Shown: piece by piece, positions 1 to 12,011 of the stretch
Layout of the letters: each line of letters opens with the position of its first letter
Numbering within the stretch: the stretch's first letter is position 1
NCBI GenBank assembly: GCA_028554755.1
Contig: JAPTOF010000010.1
Coordinates: 9,708,001-9,772,000 of the forward strand
Origin: Cordia subcordata
Taxonomy: Eukaryota; Streptophyta; Magnoliopsida; Boraginales; Cordiaceae
Direction of reading: 5' to 3'
Length of the DNA: 64,000 nucleotides
Translations under genes and position numbers: made by a program
The notes under the pieces: generated by a model
What the model was told of the DNA's origin: nothing
Database searches by the model: none
Seen by the model: only the letters and a program-made list of their open reading frames with translations

Positions 1-287
1 GTTATTATCCTGAACTGTGATTACACTTTGGTTCATATTAAGAGTGAGAGAAAACTATAAATCAATGGCAACTTTGTGTAATTTGCAAGGGATCGGTTAT
101 CTAAAAGAGCAGTAAAATGCCTTGTAACCTTGGTGATGATCTCAAAAGTATCAATTTATTTGATTATCTATATATTATATATGTAAAATGTGGCCCATGA
201 AACTTTTCCTATGTAAACATTATACCGTGTTAGTCGAATGATATTTGTAAAAGATATCTCAGTATTAGAATGTGATGACATTCAAAA

Positions 288-531
288 CAAATTGAGCTAT
301 GTTGATACAGTAGTTGAAAGCGGTGAACTGTCAGACAAGGTTAAATCAGTTACACATGAAGTAAAATTTGAATCTTGACCTAATGGTGGATCAATTAACA
401 AAACCATTGTCAAGTATCACTTAAAAGAGGGGTCTGAGCTCACTGAGGAACAAGTCAAGCCTGCGAAAAAAGGTGGTCATGCAATATTTAAGGCTGTGGA
501 AGCATACCTCTTGGCTAATCCTGATGCTTAA
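288..531 (+). pseudogene. Truncated PR-10 (Bet v 1 family) exon 2, copy A
   Basis: This fragment matches about the last 80 codons of the intact PR-10 gene at 13044-13629 (from the LSYADTV segment to the terminal NPDA and stop). Exon 1, the intron and the start of exon 2 are missing, and downstream flank of the preceding repeat unit lies in their place. An in-frame TGA at 376-378 replaces a serine codon, so even the remaining part cannot be read through. The 3' UTR is still recognisable. It is a dead gene fragment. Confidence 0.85.
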
Positions 532-1080
532 AAACTTGCAGAGTAGTTTTCATTTTGTGTTGCAGTAGTTTCGTCATATATATGTTTCCCAACTTTTGTT
601 GGTTGGTTGGAGTGTAATAAAGATCAGGTTTTGCAATATTATCTATTGCAAAATAAAAATCAATAAAATTATCTAAGCTTGATTATTTTCCAAATTCTTG
701 CCATCTATATTTTGAATTTTTAAGCTCATTCTTGTCCATTATTATCCTGAACTGTGATATACACTTTAGTTCATATTAAGAGTGAGAGAAAACTATAAAT
801 CAATGGCAACTATTTGTAATTTGCAAGGGATCGGTTATCTAAAAGAGCAGCAAAATGCCTTGTAACCTTGGTGATAATCTCAAGTATCAATTTATATGAT
901 TATCTATATATTATATATGTAAAATGCCTTAAAAACGTCCGTGTATTCACAAATAATGAAGTAATATGAGTGTGAAGGGTGTGTGGCCCGTGAAACTTTT
1001 CTTATGTAAACATTATACCGTTTTAGTCGAATGATATTTGTAAAAGATACCTTAGTATTAGAATGTGATGAAATTCATAA

Positions 1081-1323
1081 CAATTTGAGCTATGCTAATA
1101 CCGTAGTTGAAGGCGGTGAACTGTCGGACAAGGTTGAATCAGTTACACATGAGGTAAAATTTGAATCTTCACCTAATGATGGATCAATTAACAAAGCCAT
1201 TGTTAAGTATCACTTCAAATAGGGGTCTGAGCTCACTGAGGAACAAGTCAAGCCTGCCAAAGAAGGTGGTCATGCAATATTTAAGGCTGTGGAAGCATAC
1301 CTCTTGGCTAATCCTGATGCTTA
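1081..1323 (+). pseudogene. Truncated PR-10 exon 2, copy B
   Basis: This is the second unit's copy of the same exon-2 fragment. It lacks exon 1 and starts at the same fusion point as copy A. The TGA of copy A is absent, but a TAG at 1220-1222 replaces the glutamate codon that follows the YHFK segment. The ORF that appears to start at 1031 begins in former 3' flank, so its first 17 or so residues are not PR-10 sequence. It differs from copy A at scattered positions, so the duplication is not very recent. Confidence 0.85.
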
Positions 1324-1870
1324 AAAACTTGTAGAGCAGTTTTCCTTTTGTGTTGCAATAGTTTGGTCATATATATGTTTCCCAACTTTTGTTGTTTGGT
1401 TGGAGTGTAATGAAGATCATGTTTTGCAATATTATCTATTGCCAAATAAAAATCAATAAAATTATCTAAGCTTGATTATTTTCTAAATTCTTGCCATCTA
1501 TATTTTGAAATTTTTAGCTCATTCTTGTCTATTATTATCCTGAACTGTGATATACACTTTGGTTCATATTAAGAGTGAGAGAAAACTATAAATCAATGGC
1601 AAGTATGTGTAATTTGCAAGGGATCGGTTATCTAAAAGAGCAGCAAAATGCCTTGTAACCTTGGTGATGATCTCAAAAGTATCAATTTATTTGATTATCT
1701 ATATATTATATATGTAAAATGCCTTAAAAACATCCGTGTATTCACAAAAAACGAAGTAACATGAGTGTGAAGGTTGTGTGGCCCATGAAACTCTTCTTAT
1801 GTAAACATTATAACATGTTAACCAAGTGATATTTGGAAAAGATATCTCAGTCTTAGAATGTGATGACACT

Positions 1871-2142
1871 CAAAATTTTGCTGGCTGGCCAATTTACATG
1901 GTCTGTACAAGAAATCACCCAAAATAATTCGTGTCGAATGTATCATATCTTCTGTTCAAATGCTAAAGATAGCTTCATCAAACTCGTTAGGAATTTTTTC
2001 TACAAGTGATGCTTGAATTAGCATGTCTAGACACGTATGCATATAGTGTATAGCAACCACATTTTCATCCTTTTAATCGCATTAATCGAATAATCAACTA
2101 TTTTAGAGATCATTAAACTATTTTGACTTTTAGTACTCTTTT

Positions 2143-2193
<51 letters not shown>

Positions 2194-2233
2194 TATAAGC
2201 TTAATTAAAATTTTGAATCACTCAATTAAACTC
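1871..2233. other. PR-10 downstream flank with (AAT)n microsatellite
   Basis: The flank matches those at 14150-15600, 16900-17130 and 28180-28450. It contains a pure AAT/ATA run at about 2146-2193, followed by the conserved stretch that reads into CACTCAATTA. No gene is seen. The stretch is cut off at 2233 by the LTR element that follows. Confidence 0.75.
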
Positions 2234-3806
2234 TGTTATGAGGCAAATAATCTTAGGGGGGAGGAGGGTGGGGTGAATAAAGATTATTCTATTTTTATGG
2301 AAATTAACTCAATTCAATGCAACTTTAAAAACAAGAGAATAAATAATCTTCACACAAGCAATTTATCAAACAGTTTGCAAGCAATATGAAAGTAATTGAT
2401 GTAGAAAGAGAAAGAAATAGAGTGCACCGGACCAAGCCTACGTCCACCACCTAAGGATTCTCCCCTTAGGACTTCAATCGACTTCACTAATGATACTACT
2501 TCAAGTGTTGATGGAGTATAAACCAACTTGTTACAACTCTTTGAATCACCCTTTTCAAAGAACCCAAGTGAAAGCAGCTCACCAAGGATTTCCACACTCT
2601 TTTCTAGCTAAGAACACAATCTCAAATTTATCCTAGCTACGGAGTGCAATTACAATTGATAATGATAAGAAAAATACAAATTGTGCTCAACCTTACCCAA
2701 TAGATATAAAAATGTATAGCTCTTCTATATTTCAAGAATTAACAATCTAAAGCCCAAAAATGTTTGTAATGCTCAAGTTTGTGTTAAAAAGCTTTAGAAT
2801 GATGTATAAAAATAGTGTTAGAAAGAGCTATTGAAGATCTATGATAGAAAAAAATCGTGTAGGGTGAGAGTCGGTTAAAAATCTTGTCAAAAATCGGTTC
2901 TAACAGGCAAAATTTAAAACACAGCAGGGCAAGGCCAGTCGACCGGGGGTTGCGTCTGGCCTGTAACTCTAATGTTCTGGTCAATCCCGGTTACACTGGT
3001 TGGTCACCCAGCTTGGGAGTCTGGCAAGGTCCAGAGAACACCAGTTCTAGGTCGGTTCCACTTGGTCTAAGTCAGGAGCCCAACTGGGGGGTCCAACTTT
3101 CACTAGGAAACATAGTTTTTGATCCTTTTCTCAATTATTTCAAATCTCTTTTTGAATGCATAATATTTTAGTAATTTAAAGAGCAAAAATGGGGATTCAA
3201 ATAAAGGATGGAAAGACTAGCACAAATTTGAATATCAAGAAGATTTGATAAAAGAGAGAAAACTTTAAAAGTCAAAGATTTTGTTTTCAAAAAACTTTCG
3301 AAGATTAAGTGTGCAATCAAATACTTTTCAAATAAGATTTAATGGAAAAACATGTTTAGGAATTCAAAAACCATTTTGAAAATATGATCAAGAAGATTTT
3401 GAAAGATTTGAGCTTTAGAGAGTAAATTCAAGGTTATACACAATAAGAGCAAAAACAAGAGAAATGGGCCGGTACCCCTTATGACTTCTCGTCTCCAACC
3501 TTATATCTCCCTTTGCTCTTGACTTGAAATTCTTGATGGACTTCTATCTTCAAAATCATGAACTTTCCATAAGCTTCCATGTATAACTTTCCGAGGTATA
3601 ACTAAAAAAGAATAATCATGTATGAAACATTCAATCCATAAGAGAATTCATGCATTCAATTCATAGTCATTTATCCATCAACTCATTTATCCATAATCAC
3701 ATAATTTATCCAAAACAAGATCATTGTCAATAAAATCATTATGAATCATAATCAATCTATTATTTTCATCATCAAAACATCAATATCAAACCATATAATG
3801 CTAACA
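2234..3806 (-). repeat. 3' LTR of the Sirevirus-type element
   Basis: The ends are TGTTA at 2234 and TAACA at 3806, a proper inverted terminal pair, giving 1573 bp. The part from 2240 to about 2880 is repeated at 10943-11560. Just outside the right end, the minus strand carries a purine-rich run (AAAAAAGAGAGAAATTG), and a second GGGGGAG tract lies at about 3865-3872. Both are placed as polypurine tracts are in this lineage. The part from 2880 to 3806 has no partner in the right LTR, which I read as truncation of the right copy. Confidence 0.6.
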
Positions 3807-4231
3807 ATTTCTCTCTTTTTTATGATGACAAATATTTATACTCATGTTATTCGTAATGTGAAAACTCCCCCTGACTAAGTGCATACAGTTGAAGTCTACA
3901 ATAGACTCCCTTTTGCACAATCACAAAGATAAAGCAAAAGGCATTCAAAGAAACAAGCCATAAATCATCCATAATAATCATAATCATTAATCATCCATGT
4001 CATAGCCATAATTAAGTATAAACAAGTAAAGCAATATTAATAGGAGTTCTCTTCTCCCCTTTTGGCATCATAAAAAAGAAGGATAAAGTCATAGGCCAAA
4101 GGTAATAAAACCATGATAATAAGAGTGACTAAGAGTATGCAATATGGAGAGGAAAGTGCCGAGATGATAAGAGAAATGTTTTCAAAATGCAAGGAGAGAA
4201 TGTTTTGAAAAACAGAAGCATCCCAAGGTTT

Positions 4232-5476
4232 TCACGGCTGATTTGTAAAGTGGCAAGAGTGGTAGTCTCTAAAGAACTCATTCATCTCTTGACGCATGCC
4301 ACCAACATTTTCTTCAACCTTGTCAACCCGTGAGTTCAAAGTAGCCACATTTGTGTTCAAAGTTGTCATTTGCACAAGAAGTTGATAAAAAACAGAGGGT
4401 TCTTCAGTTTGTTCTATTCGAGCTAGATCCAGCACCACGTTATCCTTCTAATTTCCTCAAGCCTATGAGTTTTCATAGAAGCCTTCACAGCTTTATTGGG
4501 TTGATCTTGAAATTCATCATTAAAGATATGTTGCCAAGGAATATTTTCTCCAAATGGCTCATTTATCTCAATTCCTCTTCATAGAGCTTGCTCATCTTCA
4601 TCCATTGCATCCAAGGCGACTTGAACTTCATCTTCTTGAACTTTAGGACCTAACACCAGATTAGAGGGGGAAGTTCCTTCTCTAGTTCTTTGCCGTATCT
4701 TTCTCTTAATGTTATCACTCAAGGCTTGATATTGACCTTCTTCAATTGGTTCCTCATTGTACCAATAGATTTGCATTTGGTTAATGTAAGCCATGTCAAA
4801 TTTCCAAGCAAATAGGGTTGCATCCTTATCGAGTGATACCTTGAAGTGTTGAAAGATAAAGGTAAGAGCCATTCCATATGCCTATTTGTTTGGTTTTGAG
4901 GGTTCCTTCTTCAAATTCTCAAGATCTATCCCACACATATGTGCCATGTGACATAATATAAGATAAGCCAAATCAATTTTCTCTTTTTGATTCAACATAT
5001 AAAGCAAGTAGGCATCCATAAAGTTAATTCTCCGATCATTTGTCTTCTGACACATAATCACTTCACTAATTATCTTGAGCATAATCTTTTTCTTATGATC
5101 AACATCTTTTCTTTGGGGTGTGGTTTGCTTAATGAGTATAGAGTCAACCCTTTCCATATGAAAGCAACAACATGATCAACTTTCTCTTTATCAACTACAG
5201 ACCAACCTTGAGCACTATTGATTCTATTTCATCCATAAGAAAGGCTAAAAATATCCTTATATCTTTATCTTGAAAATCAATCCTTTTTCCATTCACCTTT
5301 GATTTCAAGTGCATATGTTTTGTATCAAACACGGTAAGATTCTTATAGGACTCTCTAACCATTTTCTTATGAACATTACAATTAAGATAAACAGACATAT
5401 CATAACCTTGTCCATGAAATAACTCAATAGCATTTATTCCTTTCAAATCTTCATCAACAATATATTTGCCATACAT
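4232..5476 (-). pseudogene. Extra ORF region downstream of pol (env-like position)
   Basis: Four open stretches on the minus strand (5476-5195, 5157-4882, 4872-4579, 4438-4232) follow one another in the same direction as pol and are separated by stops or frameshifts. Together they look like one decayed ORF of about 420 codons between the RNase H region and the 3' LTR. The last piece has heptad-like spacing of hydrophobic residues (QMTTLNTNVATLNSRVDKVEENV), consistent with a short coiled coil. I see no clear signal peptide or membrane segment. Sireviruses are known to carry an extra ORF, often called env-like, at this place. Its function here is not recognisable. Confidence 0.5.
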
Positions 5477-6169
5477 AATAGATTGAGAGTCAATCGTACC
5501 TTTCTTCTTTGATGATGCTGGTGGGGGAGATGGTGATGGAGATTTTAATGGAGTTGAAAAACTTTTCTCTATAAAGATTTTTGTTGCTGAGGAATCTAGT
5601 CCTCTTTCCCTCTAAAGTTGTCCTTTCTCTTAGGGGTGCCATAAGTGAAGAGTTTTCTTAAAATGGATGCAAAGAGAGTTTCTATGAAATGGGTGATGTG
5701 ATTTTGGCAACAATTTTGAAGAATTTTTATGTTTCAAAGTGTTTGATATGAGGCGGAATAATGTTTTGAGGAGAGGGTTTTAAAAAAGAGGAGGTGAAAG
5801 TGAATTAGGAAATGTAAAACAAGAATTTTAACCTAGCCTGTCTGCAGAAGTCGGGTGCCCATTTTGTCTTAGGGAGCGACTAGCTGAGGCGACCGACACA
5901 TGGTAGAGAGCACTGGAATATGGTGCAGCCTAGAGTCAGGCGACTGGCAGGGGCTTCTGGTTATGGGCAAATTGTGAAATTTATCGTTTATGAATATGCA
6001 ACCAAATATGAGCTATAATACTACCTTTGGCATCCCAAAAAACAACTTCAAAACGTGATATTAATAGATCAAAACATTCAAACCATGCTCTATGATGCAA
6101 TTATGTTAAGAAACACTACAGAAGATGCAATTTATTCAAAGTTTTGCATACCAATTTCTTTTCTAATGT

Positions 6170-9100
6170 TGCAAAATTGTTCTTCAGGTAGAGGTTTTGT
6201 GAAAATGTCAACAACTTGATGAGAGGATCAACAAATTCAAGCATAATATCTCCTTTTTGAACATGATCCCTAATAAAATGATGTCAAATCTCAATGTGCT
6301 TTGTTCTAGAATATTGAATTGAGTTTCTAGTGATATTAGCTACACTTGTGTTATCACAGTAAATGGGCATATGATCATATTGCAATCCATAGTTAATCAA
6401 GTTTGTCTCATCCAAAGAATTTATGCTATACAACTACCAACAGCTGTATACTTGGCTTCAATAGTAGATAACCAACACTATTTTATTTTTTACTAGACCA
6501 TGAAATCAAAGAATGACTTAGGAATTGACATGTACCACTAGTCCTTTTACGATCTACTTCACTTCTAGCAAAATCAGCATCAGAGAAATCATATAAATTA
6601 AAAGAAGTATCTTTAGGATATCATAAACCAAGATTACAAGTTTCTTTAAGGTATCTAATTACATGTTTCATAGCAATTTAGTGGGATTCCTTGGGATTGA
6701 ATTGGAATCTTGCACATAGGCAAACACCAAACATTATATTAGCTTTAGATGTAGTAAAGTATAAAAGGCTTCTGATCATACCTCGATAGAGTTTCTTATC
6801 AACTGACTTACCATTTTTATCTTTGTCAAGCTTAATTGAGGGGCTCATGGGAATCCCAATCTCTTTTGGATTCCCCATTCGAAACTTTTTTATTAATTCC
6901 TTTGTCTACTTAGCTTGGTTTATGAAGATGTCGTCTTTTGTTTGCTTGATTTGCAATCCAAGGAAGGAAGTTAACTCGCCCATCATACTCATCTCGAATT
7001 CCCTGTGTATGCACTTGAAAAAACTTTTGCTCAATGAGATTTTAGTAACACCAAAAATAATATCATCTTTCTCTCTTTTGATAAACAAAGTAGAATCAAG
7101 TTTAACTCTCTCAAATCCATTCTTAATCAAAAAGCCACTTAACCTTTCATACCAAGCCCCAGGGGCTTGTTTCAACCCATATAATGCTTTCTCAAGTTTA
7201 TATACGCATGATTAAAAAAACATGCATATTTGAAACTAGGAGGTTGTTTAACATAAACTTCTTCCTTAATGAAACCATTCAAGAATGTACTTTTTACGCC
7301 TATTTGATATAACTTAAAGTTCATATGACAAGCAAATGCAAGTACCATACGGATGCTTCTAATCTAGCTACAGGTGCAAAGGTTTCATCATTGTCAATAT
7401 CTTCCTCTTGATTATAGCCTTATGCAACTAGTCTTGCTTTATTTCTAGTCACATTTCCAGATTTGTCTAGCTTATTTCTAAAGACCCATTGAGTACCAAT
7501 GACAGGATGATCTTTAGGCCTTTTGACTACTTTTCAAACTTTATTTTTAGTAAATTGATTAAGTTCTTCTTCCATGACAACTATTCAATTATCATCTAAT
7601 AGAGCTTCATCAACATTTTTAGGGTTTGTATGAGAAACAAATGCAACATGTTCACAAAAGATATTGATGTTACTCTTAGTTCTTACTCCTTTAGATGAAT
7701 CGCCGATGATTTGGCCCTTAGGCTGATTCTTCACAAACTTCCAACTTTTTGGTAGATTGGTGTGTATTGGTTCTTGTGCCAAGTGAAGATCTTGAGTGTG
7801 TTCTTTGTTTTCCCTTGCTTGAGAGTCACCATTTTGGTTTTCACCTTTTTTATCATTTGACAGTTCTTTGTCCTTTGTTTGTTCTTCATCATGTGTGGTC
7901 TTCTCCAAGAGGTCACCTGGATGAATAATTTCTTTTCTTCGCTCGAACAAATTAGTTTTATCAAAAGTAACATGTATTGATTCTTCCACAGCTTGCGTTC
8001 TTTAATTAAATACATGATATGCTTTGCTTTTAGTTGAGTAACCAAGAAATATTCCTTCATTAGATTTAGCATCGAATTTATGCAAATGATCTTTGGTATT
8101 GAAAATAAAACATTTACAACCAAATACCTTAAAGCATGAGATCTCGGGAGTCTTACCATAGCACAGCTCATATGGAGTTTTGTTGAGAATAGATATAAAG
8201 AGAATTCTATTTTGTACATAGCATAGTGTTTACGGCTTCAATCCAAAAATATGTAGGCAAATTATATTCTTTAAGCATAGTTCTCGCTATTTCTTGTAGG
8301 GTTTGTTTTTTTTCTCTCTACTACCCTATTTTGTTGGGAAGTTTGAAGGACCAAAAAGTTATGTTTAATACCATGCTCATCATAGAAATGCACAAAAGGA
8401 GAATTCACATATTCAGTTCCATTATCACTACGTATGCAAGTAATAAAATAGCCTTTTCTCATTTTGAATTTTACGACACAACCTTACAAATTCATTGAAG
8501 ACTTCGTTTTTTTGTGTAAGAAGCACAATCCATGCAAATCTAGTATAATCATCAACAACAATAAAAGTTTATTTAGATCTACCAAGACTAGCAATATCAA
8601 CAGGTCCAAACAAGTCCATGTATAGTAATTGTGAAGCTCTAGATGTTGAGACCATATTAATAGATTTGAAGAAAGTTTTTTGTTGTTTACCAAGTTGATA
8701 TGCATCACATACTTTATCTTTTTCAAATTTGATTTTAGGCAAATCTCTAACCAATAATGTCTAAATAAATTCTTTAATAAACGCATGTTAGCATGCCCAA
8801 GTCTTCTATGCCATAATCAAGAATTTTCATGTGGAGCAGATAAACAAGTAATATTTTGGTTCTCAAGTTAATTAATCTCAACAGTATACACATTATTATT
8901 TTGACAAGCAATAAAGAGCACATTGTCACAATCACAATAATGTACAATGCAACTAGATGATTGAAAAGAAACTTTATAACCTTCATTACTTAGTTGACTA
9001 ATGCTAAGTAGATTAAATTTAAGACCTCTTACAAGTAGCACATTATGTGTAGCAAGTAGGTCTTTGTTGCTAATGCTTCCTTTGCCAATAATTTTTCCTT

Positions 9101-9250
9101 TGTTATTGTCTTTGAATGTTACATCTCTTCCATGGACTCTTTTAAAATCATCATAAGTGAGGAGTCACTAATCATGTGTTTTGAGCCTCTACTATCTAGA
9201 ATCCATTTCTTGTTCCCCTTTTCTTCGTTTTCACCTACAAGTTGAGAGAA
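6170..9250 (-). pseudogene. Sirevirus-type pol remnant (PR-INT-RT-RH)
   Basis: Domains run right to left. The protease remnant is near 9170-9220 (LDSRGSKHM, with R where the family has G after the active-site DS). The GAG-pre-integrase/integrase is at 8270-8780, with SDNGTEY and a downstream VVERK. The reverse transcriptase is at 6700-7520 (KARLVA, KQAPGAWYERL, then REKDDIIFG in place of a YVDD-containing stretch, which suggests a small in-frame loss). RNase H survives only as scraps below 6680. Stops and frameshifts occur throughout. The element is in the same direction as the gag at 9900-10883 and was presumably expressed from one transcript. Confidence 0.75.
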
Positions 9251-9899
9251 CACAAGAAGGCCTTATTTTGGTCCCTAGTTTCTTGGGTCTATGAGGTTAG
9301 TTTTAATTTTTGGAAGCCATTTGGATTTTTGCAATGTGGAACAAGAGTGCCTCTGTCACTTAATTTCTTAAAATAGCATTGAGAAGAGATATGTCCAATC
9401 TTTTCGCAAGAGGTGAAATTAATAGAAGATTTCAAAGGCACAATAAAGGATGATAATTTCATAAAATAGTTTTTAAATTATTTTTGTTTGGTTGTAAGCT
9501 CATAATTTATTCCATTTTTGTCAAACATCATTTTTTGTGAAGCAAGAAATTTTAAAGATTTTCTTGTCCATTTGTAAACTTGTTCACAATCATTTTTAGA
9601 TCATTGTTTTTTTTATCAGATCATTCACTTGTTTTTACAAACGATTTATATTTTTGAAAAGTGATGTATTTTTCTTTCAAAGTCATTCTTTTCTTTCAAA
9701 ATAGTTTTCGAACTCTTTTGCAAAGCCTTATTTTTGCTTAAAGCAAATGAAAAGTCATCATGTAATTTAGAAAGGTAAATTCTTTATCATCGCATGGAAG
9801 ATAGTTCAAGGAGTTACATATCTCATCTTTGTTTGCCATGAGACACACATATTGCGCAACTTCATGTTCCTCTTCACTTTCTCCTTCATTTTCGAAGCT

Positions 9900-10883
9900 A
9901 TCTCATGTAACTTTGAGAACTTTTCCTTCCCTTTCTTTAGTCAGCTTTGGACAATTGGCTTTGATATGACCGGGTCTGTTACAATTGAAGTACTCACGTT
10001 CTTCATTCTTCCCTTCTCTAGATTTTCTTCTTTCTTTTCCTTTAGTCTTCCAAGTGTTTAAGTTTGCTCATTTCTTCCATTTTCGTACTTCATGAATTTT
10101 CTAAAATACTTTGCAAGCAAAGCCATCTCTTTATCTTCGGACTCATCACTATCATCTTCTTCACTTGAAGGGTAATTGGAAGCAACAAATGCCATGGATT
10201 TCTTTATCGTTTTATCTTCTTCTTTACGTGCTTTGAGCTCTAATTCATGAGTCATGAGAGATCCAACTAGCTCATTCAAAGTAAGTGTGTTCAGCTCTAT
10301 TGCTTCTTTCACGGCCGTTGCTTTTGGTTCCCATTAAAACAATAGACTTCTTAGTAATTTTCTCACCGTTTCTACATTTAAATATTCCTTTCCAAGTGCC
10401 TTGAGGCCATTAGTGATTTCAACAAATCTAGAAAACATACATTCAATATTTTCTCCGGGTCCATTTTAAAACTTTCATATTTTTGAACAAGCATGCTAAT
10501 TCTAGATTCTTTAACTTGACCAGTACCTTCATAACTTACTTCAAGTTGATTCCAAATTTCTTTAGTCGAAGTGCATCCCATAACTCTAGCAAATTCAGCA
10601 GCATTCAATCCGATATAAAAGTATATAACGTTCTAGCTTTCAATTCAACAAGTTTACAATCTTTCTCATCCAATTCGTCTTCTGGTTTCAATACTTTCTT
10701 ATCTCTTGCTATTTTCATAGGATATTTTGGTCCATTTTCAATTATAATTTAATATTTTACAATCATGAGCTTGCACAAACACTTTCTTTCTCATTTTCCC
10801 AATGGAGTAATTAAAACCATCAAATATGGGAGCTTTATTAATTGACAAAATTCAATGGTACTAGCATTAACATTATTCGCCAT
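9900..10883 (-). pseudogene. Sirevirus-type gag remnant
   Basis: The frame begins at an ATG at 10883 (MANNVNAST...), 40-60 bases inside the primer-binding site. It contains the UBN2-type capsid segment (ARVMGCTSTKEIWNQLEVSYEGT at about 10590-10520 and LTLNELVGSLMTHELELKAR at about 10290-10230). A zinc knuckle at about 9940-9985 reads YFNCNRPGHIKANC. The first cysteine of the CX2CX4HX4C pattern is tyrosine, so the knuckle is damaged. Frameshifts and stops separate the segments. Confidence 0.7.
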
Positions 10884-10937
10884 ATTAATTCTACTAATTT
10901 TTAAACTATACATAGAACCTTAGCTATTGATACCACT

Positions 10938-11565
10938 TGAAGTGAGGCAAATAATCTACTTTTTGTGGAAATTAAGATTATGCTACTTTTGTGGAAATTA
11001 ATTCAATTTAATGCAACTTTAAAAACAAGAGAATACATAATCTTCACACAAGCAATTTATCAAATAATTTGTAAGCAATACAAAAGTAATTGAAGTAGGA
11101 AGAGAAAGAAATAAAGTGTACTGGATTTTTAGGTGGTTCAGTCAAGCCTACGTCCATCACCTAAGGATTCTCCCTCTAGGACTTCAATCTCCTTCATTAA
11201 TGATATTCCTTCAAGTGTTGGTGGAGTATAAACCAACTTGTTACAACTCTGTGAATCATTGTCTTCAAAGAACCCAAGTGAAAGCACCTCACCAAAGATT
11301 TTCACGCTCCTCTCCAGCTAAGAACACAATCTCAAATCTATCCTAGGTATGGAGTGTAATTACAATTGACAATGATAAGAAAGAACACAAATTGTGCTTA
11401 ACCTCACCCACTAGATGTGAAAATATATAGCTCTTATATATTTCAAGAATTAACAATCTAAAGCTCAAGAATGTTTGTAAAGCTCAAGTATTTGTTGAAA
11501 AGCTTTAGAATGATGTACAAATTGTGTTAGAAATAGCTGTTGAAGATCCATAAAAATTAGCTAGT
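10938..11565 (-). repeat. Truncated 5' LTR of the Sirevirus-type element
   Basis: About 620 bases align with 2240-2880, with scattered differences and small indels. The inner end adjoins the primer-binding site. The match stops near 11560, well short of the 1.57 kb expected from the left LTR, so the outer part is lost. The sequence divergence between the two LTRs indicates an old insertion. Confidence 0.7.
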
Positions 11566-11760
11566 TTTGATATTATAGAGAGTGTGGTGCACAAAGGTCA
11601 GAATACAGGGGGTAATATACAATTTATTCCATGCTTTTACTAGTTGAAACTATTTCAGCTCAGGAGTAAGTTTGAACGAGAATGGCCATACTGGTCAATC
11701 TAAAACTTCATTGCACTTGTACAAATAAAATTGATAATATGTTTTCCAACTAGACGTATA

Positions 11761-12011
11761 CTCTGTTTGGTATAATCTTATGATAAGATGCTTTTTTTTA
11801 TATATGGAAAAATATAGTTTATATACAGTTTCAACAAATACTTGTAATATGTCTTATTTATATAATTGTAAAAATAAGATAATAAGATAAAAAGTATGGA
11901 TTGTTTTTAAGTTTTTATAAAATATATGTAACAAAATGTCTTAAGTCTTATAGAATATTTTTTTATTTTAATAGAATAAATATTTTAAGTAAGATTATTC
12001 CAAACACACAG
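11761..12011. mobile_element. MITE-like element (~250 bp)
   Basis: The left end is CTCTGTTTGGTATAATCTTA. The reverse complement of the right end is CTGTGTGTTTGGAATAATCT, so the ends are an imperfect inverted pair of about 20 bases around an AT-rich centre. There is no coding sequence. The TGTTTGG core resembles ends of hAT- or Harbinger-derived MITEs. I could not find a clear target duplication. Confidence 0.5.

Larger units (their letters stand above)
1..1870. repeat. Tandem ~0.79-kb units carrying truncated PR-10 exon 2
   Basis: A unit of about 793 bases is repeated head to tail. Equivalent points are base 288 and base 1081, and the window opens part-way through a preceding unit (base 1 matches about 735 and about 1535). 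Each unit holds the second half of a PR-10 exon 2, its 3' UTR with AATAAA-like signals, and about 500 bases of downstream flank. That flank is then joined directly to the middle of the next exon 2. The same flank follows the intact gene at 13640-14200, but there it runs on into unrelated sequence. The junction lies in short A/T-rich microhomology around 283-292 and 1074-1085, which suggests unequal or illegitimate recombination. The last unit passes into normal flank near 1870. Confidence 0.85.
2234..11565 (-). mobile_element. Degenerate Sirevirus-type Ty1-copia retrotransposon
   Basis: The element lies on the minus strand. In order from the right it has a truncated 5' LTR, a primer-binding site, gag, protease, integrase, reverse transcriptase, an RNase H remnant, an additional ORF region, a purine tract and a 3' LTR. 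The binding site is about 10922-10936: TGGTATCAA on the minus strand, similar to the initiator-Met tRNA type. The reverse transcriptase reads MMGELTSFLGLQIKQTK and LCARFQFNPKESH, wording I recall from SIRE1-like elements. Many stop codons and frameshifts interrupt every domain, so it cannot move on its own. The left end sits in PR-10 downstream flank. The expected continuation of that flank is not found on the right, so the right end has been deleted or rearranged. Confidence 0.8.

Noticed and set aside
2234..2880. Shorter 3' LTR (about 640 bp) ending where similarity to the right LTR stops
   Set aside because: The TGTTA/TAACA ends at 2234 and 3806 and the purine tract just beyond 3806 favour the longer LTR, with the right LTR truncated. 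The shorter alternative is not fully excluded.
2884..3171. 95-codon plus-strand frame
   Set aside because: It lies inside the 3' LTR of the Sirevirus-type element and in the opposite sense, with no family match.
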